Below are positions 7,890-18,768 of a DNA stretch of 64,000 bases, one piece after another; the first letter of the stretch is position 1, and every line of letters starts with the position of its first letter. The translations under genes were made by a program, and so were the position numbers. This DNA comes from Leisingera caerulea DSM 24564 (GTDB lineage Bacteria > Pseudomonadota > Alphaproteobacteria > Rhodobacterales > Rhodobacteraceae): NCBI RefSeq assembly GCF_000473325.1, contig NZ_AXBI01000011.1, forward strand, positions 6,307 to 70,306, read 5' to 3'. The notes beneath the pieces were generated by a model, which worked only from the letters and a program-made list of their open reading frames with translations, did no database searches and was not told where the DNA came from.

Positions 7890-10267
7890 CCTGCGTCTTC
7901 GGCCTTGGCGGCGTTGCGCAGGACCTGCACAAAGCTGTCGGGCGTGACCGAGATGCTGTCGATGCCGAACTCCACCAGGCGGCGGGCATAGTCCGGGTTG
8001 TTGCTGGGCGCCTGGCCGCAGAAGCCGACCTTGGATCCCGCCTTGTGCGCCTCGCGGATCACCGTTTCGATCATCCAAAGCACTGCCGGGTCGTCCTCGC
8101 GGAACAGGTCTGCCAGCGCGCCGGAGTCGCGGTCGATGCCGAGCGTCAGCTGGGTCAGGTCGTTGGAGCCGATGGAGAAGCCGTCGAAGCGTTCGGCAAA
8201 TTCCGCCGCGCGCAGGACGTTGGAGGGGATTTCGCACATCACATAGACCTCCAGCCCGTCCTGGCCGCGTTTCAGGCCGTGCTCCGCCATTACTTCCAGC
8301 ACCTTGTCGGCCTCTTCGGGGGTGCGGCAGAAGGGGATCATCACCACCACGTTTTTGAACCCCATCTGACCGCGCAGCCGGGCAATCGCCTGGCATTCCA
8401 GCGCGAACCCGTCGCGGTATTCATCGGAGTAGTAGCGGGAGGCGCCGCGGAAGCCGATCATCGGGTTTTCCTCGGCAGGTTCAAAGGCTTGCCCGCCCAG
8501 GAGGTCGGCGTATTCGTTGGTTTTGAAATCGCTCATCCGGATGATCACCGGCTTGGGGTGGCAGAAGGCGGCGATCCGCGACAGGCCGCGGGCGAGGCGG
8601 TCAACGAAGTATTCGGTCTTAGGGTCATAGCCTGCGGTCAGCGCCTTGATCGCGGCGCGGGTTTCGGGGTCCTGGACCTGATCGAAGCGGGCCAGCGCCA
8701 TGGGGTGGACGCGCACCGCGTTGCTGATCACGAATTCCATCCGGGCGAGGCCGACGCCGTCCACGGGCAGCCGCCACCAGCGCAGCGCGGCGCCGGGGTT
8801 GGCGAGGTTGAGCATGATTTGGGTCTTGGGGCGGGGCAGGCCGGCCAGCGATTCCTCGGTGACGGCGATCTGCGACAGGCCCTCGGTCACCACGCCCTGC
8901 TCGCCCCCGGCGCAGGAGACGGTGACGTCCTGCTGATCGTGCAGAACCTCGGTGGCGTTGCCGCAGCCGACGATGGCGGGCAGGCCCAGCTCGCGGCTGA
9001 TGATGGCGGCGTGGGAGGTGCGGCCGCCGTGGTCGGTGACGATGGCGGCGGCGCGTTTCATCACCGGCACCCAGTCCGGGTCGGTGGTGCCGGTCACCAG
9101 CACCGAGCCGTCCACGAAGCGGTCTATGTCATCGGCGCTTTCGATGATCGACACCCGGCCTGCGACCGCGCCGCTGCCGACGCTGAGCCCGGTCAGCAGC
9201 ACCCGTCCCGGATCCGTTACCGCATAGGAGCGCAGGGTGCCGGCCGCGGCGCGCGACTGCACGGTTTCGGGGCGGGCCTGCACGATGTAGATGCGGCCGC
9301 CGGCGCCGTCGCGGGCCCATTCCATGTCCATCGGGCAGCCATAGTGATCCTCGATCACCTTGGCCTGGCGGGCCAGCAGCAGGATATCGTCGTCGCTGAG
9401 CACGAATTGCGCCCGCTCAGCCTTGGAGGCGGGCACGTTGCGGGGGCTGCCGTCGCGGTCCTGGATCATCTTGACGGCCTTGGCGCCCAGCCGCTTTTCC
9501 AGGATCGGGGTCAGGCCTGGAGTGTCCAGAAAGGGTTTGAAGACCTGGTATTCGTCCGGGTCCACGGCGCCCTGCACCACGTTTTCGCCCAAGCCCCAGG
9601 CGGCGTTGATCAGGACCGCACCGGGAAAGCCGGATTCGGTGTCGATTGAGAACATCACCCCGGCGCCGCCGGTGTCAGCGCGCACCATCTGCTGCACCCC
9701 GACCGACAGCGCCACCTTCATATGATCGAAGCCGTGGATGCGGCGGTAGGAGATCGCCCGGTCGGTGAACAGCGAGGCATAGCATTTGCGGCAGGCCTCC
9801 AGCAGGGCCTGCTCGCCGCGCACGTTCAGGAAGGTCTCCTGCTGGCCCGCGAAACTGGCCTCCGGCAGGTCCTCGGCGGTGGCGCTGGAGCGGACGGCGA
9901 CGGGCACGTCCGGCTGCCCTGCCGCGACGCTGAGGCTGCGGTACTGGGCAAGGACCGCCTGTGCGGTGCGGGCAGGCCAGTCCCCGCCTAGGATCAGGGC
10001 GCGGATCGCCTTGCCTGCCTTGGGCAGCGTGGTCCGTCCTGCTGCCAGCGCGCCAAGCTCCTGGCGGATCCAGGCTTCAAGCTTGTTGGCGGTCAGGTAA
10101 TCGCGATAGGCATCGGCGGTGGTGGCAAACCCCGGCGGCACGCGGATGCCCTTGGCGCCAAGCGCCTGGATCATCTCTCCCAGAGAGGCGTTCTTGCCGC
10201 CGACGAGGCCGGTGTCGGTGCGTTTCACCTTGTCAAAGCTGATCACGGGCGGGGCGGAATGGGGCAT
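7886..10267 (-). CDS. ppsA: Phosphoenolpyruvate synthase
   Basis: A 793-residue enzyme making PEP, AMP and phosphate from pyruvate, ATP and water. The N-terminal ATP-grasp region starts GGKNASLGEM near residue 23, the phosphohistidine domain carries GGRTSHAAIISRELGLPA with His419, and the C-terminal PEP/pyruvate TIM barrel ends with GFCGQAPSNNPDYARRL, which contains the acid/base Cys. The start at MPHSAPP fits the length of the family; the frame stays open further upstream but runs through the promoter. It shares a divergent FNR-type control region with gerW, and would supply PEP for gluconeogenesis from pyruvate. Confidence 0.95.
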   Translation of the reverse strand: MPHSAPPVISFDKVKRTDTGLVGGKNASLGEMIQALGAKGIRVPPGFATTADAYRDYLTANKLEAWIRQELGALAAGRTTLPKAGKAIRALILGGDWPARTAQAVLAQYRSLSVAAGQPDVPVAVRSSATAEDLPEASFAGQQETFLNVRGEQALLEACRKCYASLFTDRAISYRRIHGFDHMKVALSVGVQQMVRADTGGAGVMFSIDTESGFPGAVLINAAWGLGENVVQGAVDPDEYQVFKPFLDTPGLTPILEKRLGAKAVKMIQDRDGSPRNVPASKAERAQFVLSDDDILLLARQAKVIEDHYGCPMDMEWARDGAGGRIYIVQARPETVQSRAAAGTLRSYAVTDPGRVLLTGLSVGSGAVAGRVSIIESADDIDRFVDGSVLVTGTTDPDWVPVMKRAAAIVTDHGGRTSHAAIISRELGLPAIVGCGNATEVLHDQQDVTVSCAGGEQGVVTEGLSQIAVTEESLAGLPRPKTQIMLNLANPGAALRWWRLPVDGVGLARMEFVISNAVRVHPMALARFDQVQDPETRAAIKALTAGYDPKTEYFVDRLARGLSRIAAFCHPKPVIIRMSDFKTNEYADLLGGQAFEPAEENPMIGFRGASRYYSDEYRDGFALECQAIARLRGQMGFKNVVVMIPFCRTPEEADKVLEVMAEHGLKRGQDGLEVYVMCEIPSNVLRAAEFAERFDGFSIGSNDLTQLTLGIDRDSGALADLFREDDPAVLWMIETVIREAHKAGSKVGFCGQAPSNNPDYARRLVEFGIDSISVTPDSFVQVLRNAAKAEDAG

Positions 10268-10298
10268 CTGCGGTCTCCGGTCCTGGGCGGGCCTGTCC

Positions 10299-10367
10299 AT
10301 AATGCCATGAATCCCGGCAGGCCGATTGATGCCGCTCAATCCACGCAGGCTGAGCGGCTGATAGGGT
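10299..10367. promoter_or_regulatory. Divergent FNR-type promoter between ppsA and gerW
   Basis: A single box TTGATGCCGCTCAA at 10326-10339 sits between two diverging genes. Toward gerW a TAGGGT hexamer at 10362-10367 gives a start near 10374. Toward ppsA a CATTAT hexamer reads on the minus strand at 10304-10299, giving a start near 10292. Both starts lie about 41 bases from the box centre, so one dimer could serve both as a class II activator. Confidence 0.68.
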
Positions 10368-10406
10368 CGCCCCCGTTCAGTGTTGCGAGTGTGAAAGGTG
10401 AGCGGG

Positions 10407-10772
10407 ATGGAAAATGTCGAACGGCTGCTGAAGGGTACGGTGGAGGAACTGGACCGCCTGCTGAATGCCAAGAACGTTCTGGGCGACCCGATCGAAAAAG
10501 GGGAGGCGACGGTCATTCCGATTGTCAGCTACGGGTTCGGCTTTGGCGCCGGCGGCGGCGCGGATACCAAGACGGGCGAAGGCGCGGGCACCGGCGCGGG
10601 CGGCGGCATCAAGCCGCTGGGGGCCATCATCATCGACCAGCGCGGCGCGCGGGTTGAATCGGTGCAAGGCGCGATGACAACGCTGGCGGCGGTGCTGGGC
10701 GATGCCGCCGGAAAGGCCATTGACACGGCGGCGCAGACGGCCGGGGCGAAAGGCGGGAAGGGGCAGGGCTGA
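10407..10772 (+). CDS. GerW/YtfJ family protein
   Basis: A 121-residue protein matching the GerW (YtfJ) family: an N-terminal helix VERLLKGTVEELDRLLNAKNVLGDP, then GEATVIPIVSYGFGFGAGGG, and a Gly-rich middle followed by PLGAIIIDQRGARVESV. Named for a spore germination factor of Bacillus, the family is widespread in non-spore formers and its role there is unknown. The ATG at 10407 is preferred over a GTG at 10398 that overlaps the ribosome-binding AAAGGTGAG. The next gene is the DUF2953 protein, the same neighbour as in Firmicutes (ytfI-ytfJ). Confidence 0.82.
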   Translation: MENVERLLKGTVEELDRLLNAKNVLGDPIEKGEATVIPIVSYGFGFGAGGGADTKTGEGAGTGAGGGIKPLGAIIIDQRGARVESVQGAMTTLAAVLGDAAGKAIDTAAQTAGAKGGKGQG

Positions 10773-10774
10773 CC

Positions 10775-11314
10775 GTGGCGGGGCTGGGCACAGCTTTGGC
10801 CGTGCTGCTGGCGGCGCTGCTGGGCCTGATCGTTCTGGTGCTGGTCCTGCCGCTGAGGATCGAGCTGGTGCTGCGCAAGGAGGCGGGGCTGGTGTTTTCC
10901 GCTGCGCTGCGCCCGCTGGGCGGGATCGGCCCGCGGATCCGGCTGTCCGGCAGGCGGAAACCGCCCGCCGCACCCAAGAAGCCAAGCCGCAAGCGGCGGT
11001 ATGAGCCGCGCAGGATTGTTCCTGCGGCGGGGCGGCTGGCAGCGGCGGTGCTGCGCCGCATCCGCATCCGCGCCCTGATCCTGGACGCGAAATTCGGGTC
11101 GGGCGACCCGGCGGAGACCGGGCAGCTGTATGGCACGCTGGCGCCGCTGGTGTACGGAACCGCGCCTGCCCGGAGGCTGCAGGTCAGCCTGGAGCCGGTG
11201 TTTGGCCGGGCCGTGCTGTCCGGCCGGGCCGAGCTGGACGTGTCCGTGGTTCCGGCGGCGCTGATCGGGCCGGCGGTCCGGTTCGGCTGGGACGCCTTCG
11301 GGCCGGTCCGGTGA
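10775..11314 (+). CDS. DUF2953 family membrane-anchored protein
   Basis: A 179-residue protein read from a GTG 2 bases after gerW. An N-terminal membrane helix (residues 3-27, LGTALAVLLAALLGLIVLVLVL) is followed by a basic linker with KPPAAPKKPSRKRRYEP, and a C-terminal soluble part whose GDPAETGQLYGTLAPLVYG is the diagnostic DUF2953 block. Function unknown. The gene order gerW-DUF2953 is conserved from Firmicutes to this organism, which argues that the two proteins act together at the membrane. Confidence 0.75.
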   Translation: MAGLGTALAVLLAALLGLIVLVLVLPLRIELVLRKEAGLVFSAALRPLGGIGPRIRLSGRRKPPAAPKKPSRKRRYEPRRIVPAAGRLAAAVLRRIRIRALILDAKFGSGDPAETGQLYGTLAPLVYGTAPARRLQVSLEPVFGRAVLSGRAELDVSVVPAALIGPAVRFGWDAFGPVR

Positions 11315-11580
11315 GCTGGGTGGTCGACCCGCCGGTGAGGGCCGGGGCGCGGGCCTTTGCGGCGGTGTGCCGGATCGCACGGTCCGGCCATGGCAGTGCG
11401 GCGGTGGCCGCCTGCAGCGGCGGGAAGCGGCCTGTGCTGATCCTGATTTTCCACCGCGGCGCGGTGACGGGCGCGGGGATGGATGGCGAAAGCTATACCG
11501 CTGCTGAGATCAAGCAGCGGTTTCCGCAGGCCATCGCCAGAACGCAGGCCCGGCTGGAGCGGACAATGCAGGGCCAATAA
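11311..11580 (+). CDS. Small protein of the gerW-DUF2953 unit, function unknown
   Basis: An 89-residue protein starting at a GTG that overlaps the preceding stop by 4 bases (GTGA), so translation is probably coupled. The sequence includes RPVLILIFHRGAVTGAGMDGESYTAAEIKQRFPQAI, with no signal peptide or known motif. It could be a diverged fragment of the same membrane-associated module as the two genes before it. I do not recognise it further. Confidence 0.55.
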   Translation: MSWVVDPPVRAGARAFAAVCRIARSGHGSAAVAACSGGKRPVLILIFHRGAVTGAGMDGESYTAAEIKQRFPQAIARTQARLERTMQGQ

Positions 11581-11622
11581 GGCCGGGCGCCGCATCATCC
11601 GCGGGGTTGCGGACAGGTCCGG

Positions 11623-12027
11623 CTAGTCCGCCTGCACCGACTGCAGATAGGCAATGAGATTTGCCAGCGGCAGACCGGTCATCATCGGCTGGCCGCTGGG
11701 CAAGGCCAGCGCGACCTGCTGATCGGAGTCCAGAACCGGGCCGAACAGCGGCATTTCACCGCCGTGGGCGAGCACCGGCGCGCGGCCATCCACCTGCCGG
11801 GCGACGGCTTCCAGCGGAAAGGTGCCGCCGTTGCGGGCGGCCAGCCGCGTCAGGTCCGGTGTTTCGATGGCCAGCATCTCTGCCATCGGGCCGGTGCCTG
11901 TGGCGTCCCGGCCATGGCACTGCCAGCAATAGGTCCGGTAGAGATCCCGCCCGTCCTGCGGGTCCGGCTCCTGCGCGCTGGCGGCGCCAGCGGCTGCACA
12001 TATCAAAATCATCGCGCGAAAGAACAC
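11623..12027 (-). CDS. Small c-type cytochrome, periplasmic
   Basis: A 134-residue protein with a cleavable signal sequence (MILICAAAGAASAQE) and one heme-binding CWQCH followed by a typical class I tail: a candidate Met ligand in GGEMPLFGP and the final helix LANLIAYLQSV. The GTG at 12027 is chosen because GAGGAGGA lies 5 bases upstream, giving a start seven residues before the hydrophobic run; an internal ATG at 12012 would also leave a signal peptide. It is likely an electron carrier for a periplasmic oxidoreductase. An FNR-type box lies 70-80 bases upstream. It is convergent with the gerW unit and downstream of the Na/Pi symporter gene. Confidence 0.8.
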   Translation of the reverse strand: MFFRAMILICAAAGAASAQEPDPQDGRDLYRTYCWQCHGRDATGTGPMAEMLAIETPDLTRLAARNGGTFPLEAVARQVDGRAPVLAHGGEMPLFGPVLDSDQQVALALPSGQPMMTGLPLANLIAYLQSVQAD

Positions 12028-12065
12028 CAGAATCCTCCTCCTCTGCCGTGGTCCTTGTTGCGGCG

Positions 12066-12108
12066 AGTATAGGAGCCGCCGCCGGGGCGCGGCTTTAACC
12101 TGCCTCAA
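12066..12108 (-). promoter_or_regulatory. FNR-like box and -10 of the cytochrome c gene
   Basis: On the minus strand TTGAGGCAGGTTAA (12108-12095) is a degenerate FNR-type box, and TATACT at 12071-12066 is a near-perfect -10. The spacing puts the box centre about 42 bases before a start near 12059. Confidence 0.55.
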
Positions 12109-12155
12109 GTTCCTGCTTTGAGGCCGTGCTGCCCCGCCTGCCAAAGGGGCGGGTC

Positions 12156-13772
12156 TCAGTCCGGACCGGGATCCAGCTCTGCTTTCTCAGTCTTGCGGCG
12201 GGGGCCGGGACTGCTGTTTTCCAGCAGGTTCAAGTGCAGGCGTATGCGCCACAGGTGGTAGGACACCCTGTGCAGCCAGCGGACCGCATCAAGCCGGGTC
12301 CAGGCGGTTTCGTCCGGCAAGGTGCCCTCCGCCGCCTCGGAGATCAGCCGGTCGCGTTGCGAGCTGCGCTGCGCCCGCGTGATGCGGCGGACGCGGTCGA
12401 GCGTTTTTTCGCAGTCCTCAGGGCTGGTGACGTTCTCGAAACCGGCGGTTGCCAGGGCCAGCAGGCCGGTGAGGCGCCGCAGCCGCCCGTCGTTCGGCAA
12501 TTCGCTGATCCTGTCGGTTTGCGTGCAGCGGTACAGCAGCCGGTCCAGATGATCGAGGATGTGGTACATGCCCTTGATTTCGGCAAACTCCGCACTGGCA
12601 TTGCCGGACAGTTCGATCTTGTCGAGGTAGGTGCTGGTTTCCGTGACGGCCGCGGAGATGTGGCCCCACTCGTAGCCGCTGCTGCCCGGGACGGGGGCGC
12701 CGGTGAGTGTTCTGAGGTGGTGGACGGCGGCGGCCGTGATCCGGTTCACGGCCACTTTGGCGGCGGCGGTTGCGGCTGCCGGATCGCGCAGGATCAGATG
12801 GCCCAGCGATTGCGTCAGCGCCGCCCCGCGGTCCGGGACCAGAAACTCGATCAGCCGGGCAAACGGGCGCGCGAAGGGCAGGATCAGGATCACGCCCAAG
12901 AGGTTGAAGATGCTGTGAAAGGCGACCAGCGCGGTCAGCGGCTGTGCGGACCCGTGCCAGTACGATACCGCGGCAGCAAACGGCCCCAGCAGAAAGAACG
13001 CCATGACGCCCGTCATCAGGTTGTAGATCACATGCGCAACGCCGGTGCGCCGGGCCATGGTGCCGCCGCCGAGCGTCGCCAGAACCGCCGTGAAGGTGGT
13101 GCCGACGTCCATGCCGATGACCAGCGCCGCGGCCTGCGGGAAATTCACCGCTCCGGCGCTGAGGGCGGCCAGGGCGGTGGCGACGCCGGCGCTGGAGGAT
13201 TGGGTGACCAGGGTGATCAGCACGCCGAGAGCCACCAGTTTCAGACGGCCCGCCCAGCTGTCGGAGGGGAAATCGGCGGGGGTGACGATGCCCTGGAAGG
13301 CCTCAAGCCCGGATTTCATCTGTTCGATGCCGATGAAGATCAGGCTGAAGCCCGCCAGCGCCTGGCCCAGATAGGAGACCTTGCGTTTGCCGGAAAGGGC
13401 CAGCAGCGCGCCCAGCAGGATCACCGGCAGCATGGCCTGGCCGAGGTCGAGCTTGAAGCCCAGGATGGCGACCAGCCAGCCGGTCATGGTGGTGCCGATG
13501 TTGGCGCCGAAGATGATCCCCAGCGCCTGCGGAAAGGTCAGCAGCCCGGAGGCGACGAATCCGACGGCGGCGACGGTTGTGGCGCTGGAGGACTGGATCG
13601 CCGCGGTGGTCACAGCGCCGGTTGCCGCGCCGGTGGCGGGGGTGGAGGTGAACCGGCCCAGAATGCTGCGCAGGCGGGCCCCGGCAAGTGTCTTGAGACC
13701 GCCGGTCAGCAGCAGCATGCCGATCAGAAAGAGGCCGATGCCGCCAAGCGCCGGCAACACATTCCAGTACAT
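12156..13772 (-). CDS. Na+/phosphate cotransporter family protein with PhoU-like tail
   Basis: A 538-residue membrane protein. Two copies of the family's QSSS signature are present: AAIQSSSATTVAAVG near residue 60 and LVTQSSSAGVATALAAL near 195, each at the end of an inverted repeat of membrane segments. The last 200 residues are soluble and helical (AEFAEIKGMYHILDHLDRLLYRC), like PhoU. It imports phosphate with sodium, or an anion of similar charge. Start: ATG at 13772 fits the family; a TTG at 13808 would add 12 residues but has no better ribosome site. The next gene downstream is the cytochrome c, 128 bases away with its own promoter. Confidence 0.85.
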   Translation of the reverse strand: MYWNVLPALGGIGLFLIGMLLLTGGLKTLAGARLRSILGRFTSTPATGAATGAVTTAAIQSSSATTVAAVGFVASGLLTFPQALGIIFGANIGTTMTGWLVAILGFKLDLGQAMLPVILLGALLALSGKRKVSYLGQALAGFSLIFIGIEQMKSGLEAFQGIVTPADFPSDSWAGRLKLVALGVLITLVTQSSSAGVATALAALSAGAVNFPQAAALVIGMDVGTTFTAVLATLGGGTMARRTGVAHVIYNLMTGVMAFFLLGPFAAAVSYWHGSAQPLTALVAFHSIFNLLGVILILPFARPFARLIEFLVPDRGAALTQSLGHLILRDPAAATAAAKVAVNRITAAAVHHLRTLTGAPVPGSSGYEWGHISAAVTETSTYLDKIELSGNASAEFAEIKGMYHILDHLDRLLYRCTQTDRISELPNDGRLRRLTGLLALATAGFENVTSPEDCEKTLDRVRRITRAQRSSQRDRLISEAAEGTLPDETAWTRLDAVRWLHRVSYHLWRIRLHLNLLENSSPGPRRKTEKAELDPGPD

Positions 13773-13828
13773 CTGAAACAGAGTGCCAGAATCGCTGCGG
13801 CTCAGCAAATCCGGCGCCTGCCGCCTGA

Positions 13829-13870
13829 TTGATGCGGGTTATAGCGGCGCGCCCGCTGCCGGGGGAACAT
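13829..13870 (+). promoter_or_regulatory. Weak FNR-type half-box before the acs-E1-E2-ACP operon
   Basis: TTGATGCGGGTTAT at 13829-13842 has a perfect left half and a poor right half; GAACAT at 13865-13870 sits at the class II -10 position. The same TTGAT-N4-GTTAT form recurs before the Usp gene near 52.4 kb, which is why I keep it as a candidate. Confidence 0.4.
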
Positions 13871-13887
13871 GGGGCCGGGAGGATGCC

Positions 13888-15617
<1,730 letters not shown>

Positions 15618-15621
<4 letters not shown>

Positions 15622-17615
15622 GCACCCAGGGGAAAACCCGCCTTGACCGCGGCCATGTGCGCGACCTGCTGACGGCGATGATGCGGGTCCGCATGTTCGA
15701 GGACGCCTGCGCCAAGCTGTACACGCAGGAAAAGATCCGCGGCTTTCTGCATCTTTACGACGGCGAGGAGGCGGTTGCCGCGGGCGTGATCCCGCTGCTG
15801 GCGGAGGGCGACCGGGTTGTCGCCACCTACCGCGAGCATGGGCACGCGCTGGTGCGCGGGGTTTCGATGGATGCGGTGATGGCGGAGATGTTCGGCAAGG
15901 CCGAGGGCTGCTCCGGCGGGCGCGGCGGGTCGATGCATCTGTATGATGCGGGGACCAATTTCTATGGCGGCAACGCGATTGTCGGCGGCGGGCTGCCCTT
16001 GGCGGCGGGGCTGGCGCTGGCCGACCATATGCGCGGCGATCCGCATGTCACCGCCTGTTTCTTTGGCGAGGGGGCGGTGGCCGAAGGCGAGTTTCACGAG
16101 GCGATGAACCTGGCCGCCCTGTGGGGGCTGCCGGTGCTGTTTGTCTGTGAAAACAACGGCTATGCCATGGGCACGGCGCTGGGGCGCAGCGAGTCCGAGA
16201 CCGATATCAGCGCCAAGGCCGCCGCCTATGGGGTGGCGGCCGAGGTGGTGGACGGGATGGATGTGGTGGCGGTTGAGACCGCGGCGCGGCGGGCCTTGGC
16301 AGCGATCCGCGAGACCGGCAAGCCGGTGTTCCTGGAGTGCCGCACCTACCGGTTCCGGGCGCATTCGATGTTCGACGCCCAGCTCTACCGGGACAAGGCG
16401 GAAGTAGAGGACTGGCGCAAGCGCGGCCCGATTGTCCGCTTCCGCACTTGGCTGCTGGAGGCCGGGCTGATCCATGAGGAGGAAATCGCCGCGATTGAGG
16501 CGGAGATCGAAGGGGAGATCGCAGCGGCGGTGCAGTTCGCCGAAGACGCATCGTGGGAGCCGGTGGAAGATCTGACGCGCCACGTCCTGGGGCCGCAGCC
16601 CGGTCCGGTTGCGCCGGCGGCGCCCGGCGGGGAAACCGAAATGGTCAGCTACCGGGAGGCGGTGCGGGCGGCGCTGCGCGATGCGATGACGCGCGACGAA
16701 CGGGTGTTCCTGATGGGCGAGGATGTGGGCGCCTATGGCGGCTGCTATGCGGTGTCGATGGGGCTGATGGAGGAATTCGGCGAGGCCCGCATCCGTGACA
16801 CACCGCTGTCGGAGTCCGGCTTTACCGGCGCCGGGATCGGCGCGGCGATGGCGGGGATGCGCCCGGTGGTGGAGCTGATGACGGTGAACTTCTCGCTGCT
16901 GGCCCTGGATCAGATCCTGAACACCGCCGCCACCGTCCGGCACATGTCCGGCGGCCAGTTCGGGGTGCCGCTGGTGATCCGCATGGCCACGGGCGCGGGC
17001 AAGCAGCTGGCGGCGCAGCACTCGCACAGTCTGGAGGGGTGGTATGCCCATATCCCGGGGCTGAAGGTGCTGGCCCCGGCCACCGTCGAGGATGCGCGGG
17101 GGATGCTGTGGACGGCGCTGTGCGATCCCGATCCGGTGCTGATCTTTGAAAACGTGATGCTTTATAACCGCGAGGCGGCGCTGAGCAGCACCGCGGGGCC
17201 GGTGGATATCTCAAATGCCGCAGTCCGCCGCGAAGGCAGCGATGTCAGCCTGATCACCTATGGCGGGTCGCTGTTCAAGACGCTGGAGGCGGCGGAGGCG
17301 CTGCAGAGCGAGGGCATCTCGGCGGAGGTGATCGACCTGCGCAGCCTGCGGCCGCTGGATGATGCCACGATCCTGGCTTCGGTCGCCAAGACCCGCCGCG
17401 CGGTGATCGTGGACGAAGGCTGGCGCTCCGGCTCGCTGGCGGCGGAGATTTCGGCGCGGATCATGGAGCAGGGGTTCTGGACGCTGGACGCGCCGGCCGG
17501 GCGGGTCTGTTCGGCAGAGGTGCCGATCCCCTATCCCAAGCATCTGGAAGATGCGGCGATCCCGCAGGTGCCGGCCATCGTGGCGGCGGTGCGGGCGATG
17601 ATGGGAGCGGCGTAG
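15618..17615 (+). CDS. Fused E1 alpha-beta 2-oxoacid dehydrogenase subunit
   Basis: A 665-residue fusion of two usually separate chains. Residues 10-325 are E1 alpha, with [11 protein letters not shown] (101-110) and the thiamine diphosphate site [13 protein letters not shown]...ENN (150-180), where the usual GDG reads GEG. A Pro/Ala-rich joint (325-340) leads to E1 beta (341-665), whose [12 protein letters not shown] and [15 protein letters not shown] blocks are typical. The enzyme decarboxylates a 2-oxoacid and reductively acylates the lipoyl group of E2; the closest familiar layout is the acetoin dehydrogenase type. No E3 gene is present here. The substrate (pyruvate, branched-chain acid or acetoin) cannot be read from sequence. 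Confidence 0.87.
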
Positions 17616-17616
17616 G

Positions 17617-18768
17617 ATGGGTCTGTTCACGATGCCCTCGCTTGGCTCTGACATGGAGAGCGGCACGCTGGCTGAATGGCTGGTGGCGCCGGGTGATACC
17701 GTGGTGCGCGGCGATGCGGTGGCGGTGGTCGAAACCCAGAAGGGTGCCATCGAAATCGAGTGTTTCGAAGCCGGCACGGTGCAGGAGCTGAAGGCGCAGC
17801 CCGGCCAGGTGCTGCCGGTGGGGGCGCCGATGGCGGTCATTCGGGCGGCGGGCGAGGCGGCGCCGGAGCCCGCAGCCGCGCCGCAGCCCGCTGCGGCTGC
17901 CGCCCCCGCGCCTGCCCCGGTTGCTGCGCCGCCCGCCCCGGCAAAGGCGGGCGCGCTCAGGGCGTCGCCTGCGGCGCGGCTGCGGGCGGCGGATCTGGGG
18001 GTGGACCTGGGCGGCCTCACGGGCAGCGGCCCGGGCGGCGCCATCGTGCTGGCGGATGTGGACGCAAGCGGCGGGGGCGGCACCGGCAAACCGGCCTCGC
18101 GCCTGGATGAGATGCGCAAGGCGATTGCCGCGGCGATGACCCGCGCCAAGCAGACGATCCCGCATTTCTACCTGTCGCAGACCATGGACGTGCAGGATGC
18201 CGTTGATCTGCTGGCTGCGCGCAATGCCGGGGTGCCGCCGGCGGAACGCATCCTGCTGGGCGCGGTGCTGCTGCGGGCGGCGGCGCTGGCGGCGCAAAGG
18301 GAGGACTCTCTGAACGGGCATTACAGCGATGGCGCCTTTCAGCCCGCCGCGCAGGTCAACCCCGGTATTGCGGTGGCGCTGCGCGGCGGCGGGCTGGTGG
18401 CGCCGGCGCTGGAGGATGCGCCGTCGATGCCGCTGGCTGAGACCATGGCGGCGATGCGCGACCTCGTCTCGCGGGCGCGGGCGGGGCGGCTGACGAGTTC
18501 CGAGATGACCCGCGGCACCCTGACCGTGTCCAGCCTGGGCGGCGGCGGCGTCGGCGAGGTGATGGCGGGGGTGATCTTTCCGCCGCAGGTGGCGCTGATC
18601 GGGATCGGCGCGCCGCAGCTGCGCCCCTGGGTGGCCGGGGGCCGCGTTGTGCCGCGCAGGGTTGTCACCGTGACCGTGGCCGCCGATCACCGGGTTAGCG
18701 GCGGTCGGCAGGCGGCGCGGTTCCTGAGCGAGTTTGAAACACTGGTTTCCCAGCCGGAGGCGCTATGA
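17617..18768 (+). CDS. E2 component, lipoyl acyltransferase with altered active site
   Basis: A 383-residue E2 laid out as lipoyl domain (1-76, lipoyl Lys42 in ETQKGAIE), Ala/Pro linker (80-112), E3-binding domain (115-148, ASPAARLRAADLGVDL) and catalytic core (160-383). The core has VNPGIAVALRGGGLVAPALEDA and TLTVSSLGG, but the active-site motif reads HRVSGG at 358-363 where the family has HRVxDG: His358 is kept, the Asp is Gly. It starts 1 base after E1 stops. It passes an acyl group from lipoate to CoA, or perhaps here to the acyl carrier protein whose gene overlaps its end by 4 bases. Confidence 0.87.
   Translation: MGLFTMPSLGSDMESGTLAEWLVAPGDTVVRGDAVAVVETQKGAIEIECFEAGTVQELKAQPGQVLPVGAPMAVIRAAGEAAPEPAAAPQPAAAAAPAPAPVAAPPAPAKAGALRASPAARLRAADLGVDLGGLTGSGPGGAIVLADVDASGGGGTGKPASRLDEMRKAIAAAMTRAKQTIPHFYLSQTMDVQDAVDLLAARNAGVPPAERILLGAVLLRAAALAAQREDSLNGHYSDGAFQPAAQVNPGIAVALRGGGLVAPALEDAPSMPLAETMAAMRDLVSRARAGRLTSSEMTRGTLTVSSLGGGGVGEVMAGVIFPPQVALIGIGAPQLRPWVAGGRVVPRRVVTVTVAADHRVSGGRQAARFLSEFETLVSQPEAL

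Noticed and set aside
5547..8396. Long minus-strand open frame across the Usp-like end, pfkB and ppsA
   Set aside because: Same GC artefact: it crosses two well-supported genes and shows no motif of its own.
12126..13832. Open plus-strand frame of 568 codons opposite the Na/Pi gene
   Set aside because: Low-complexity antisense of a real symporter; amino-acid make-up is not that of a folded protein.
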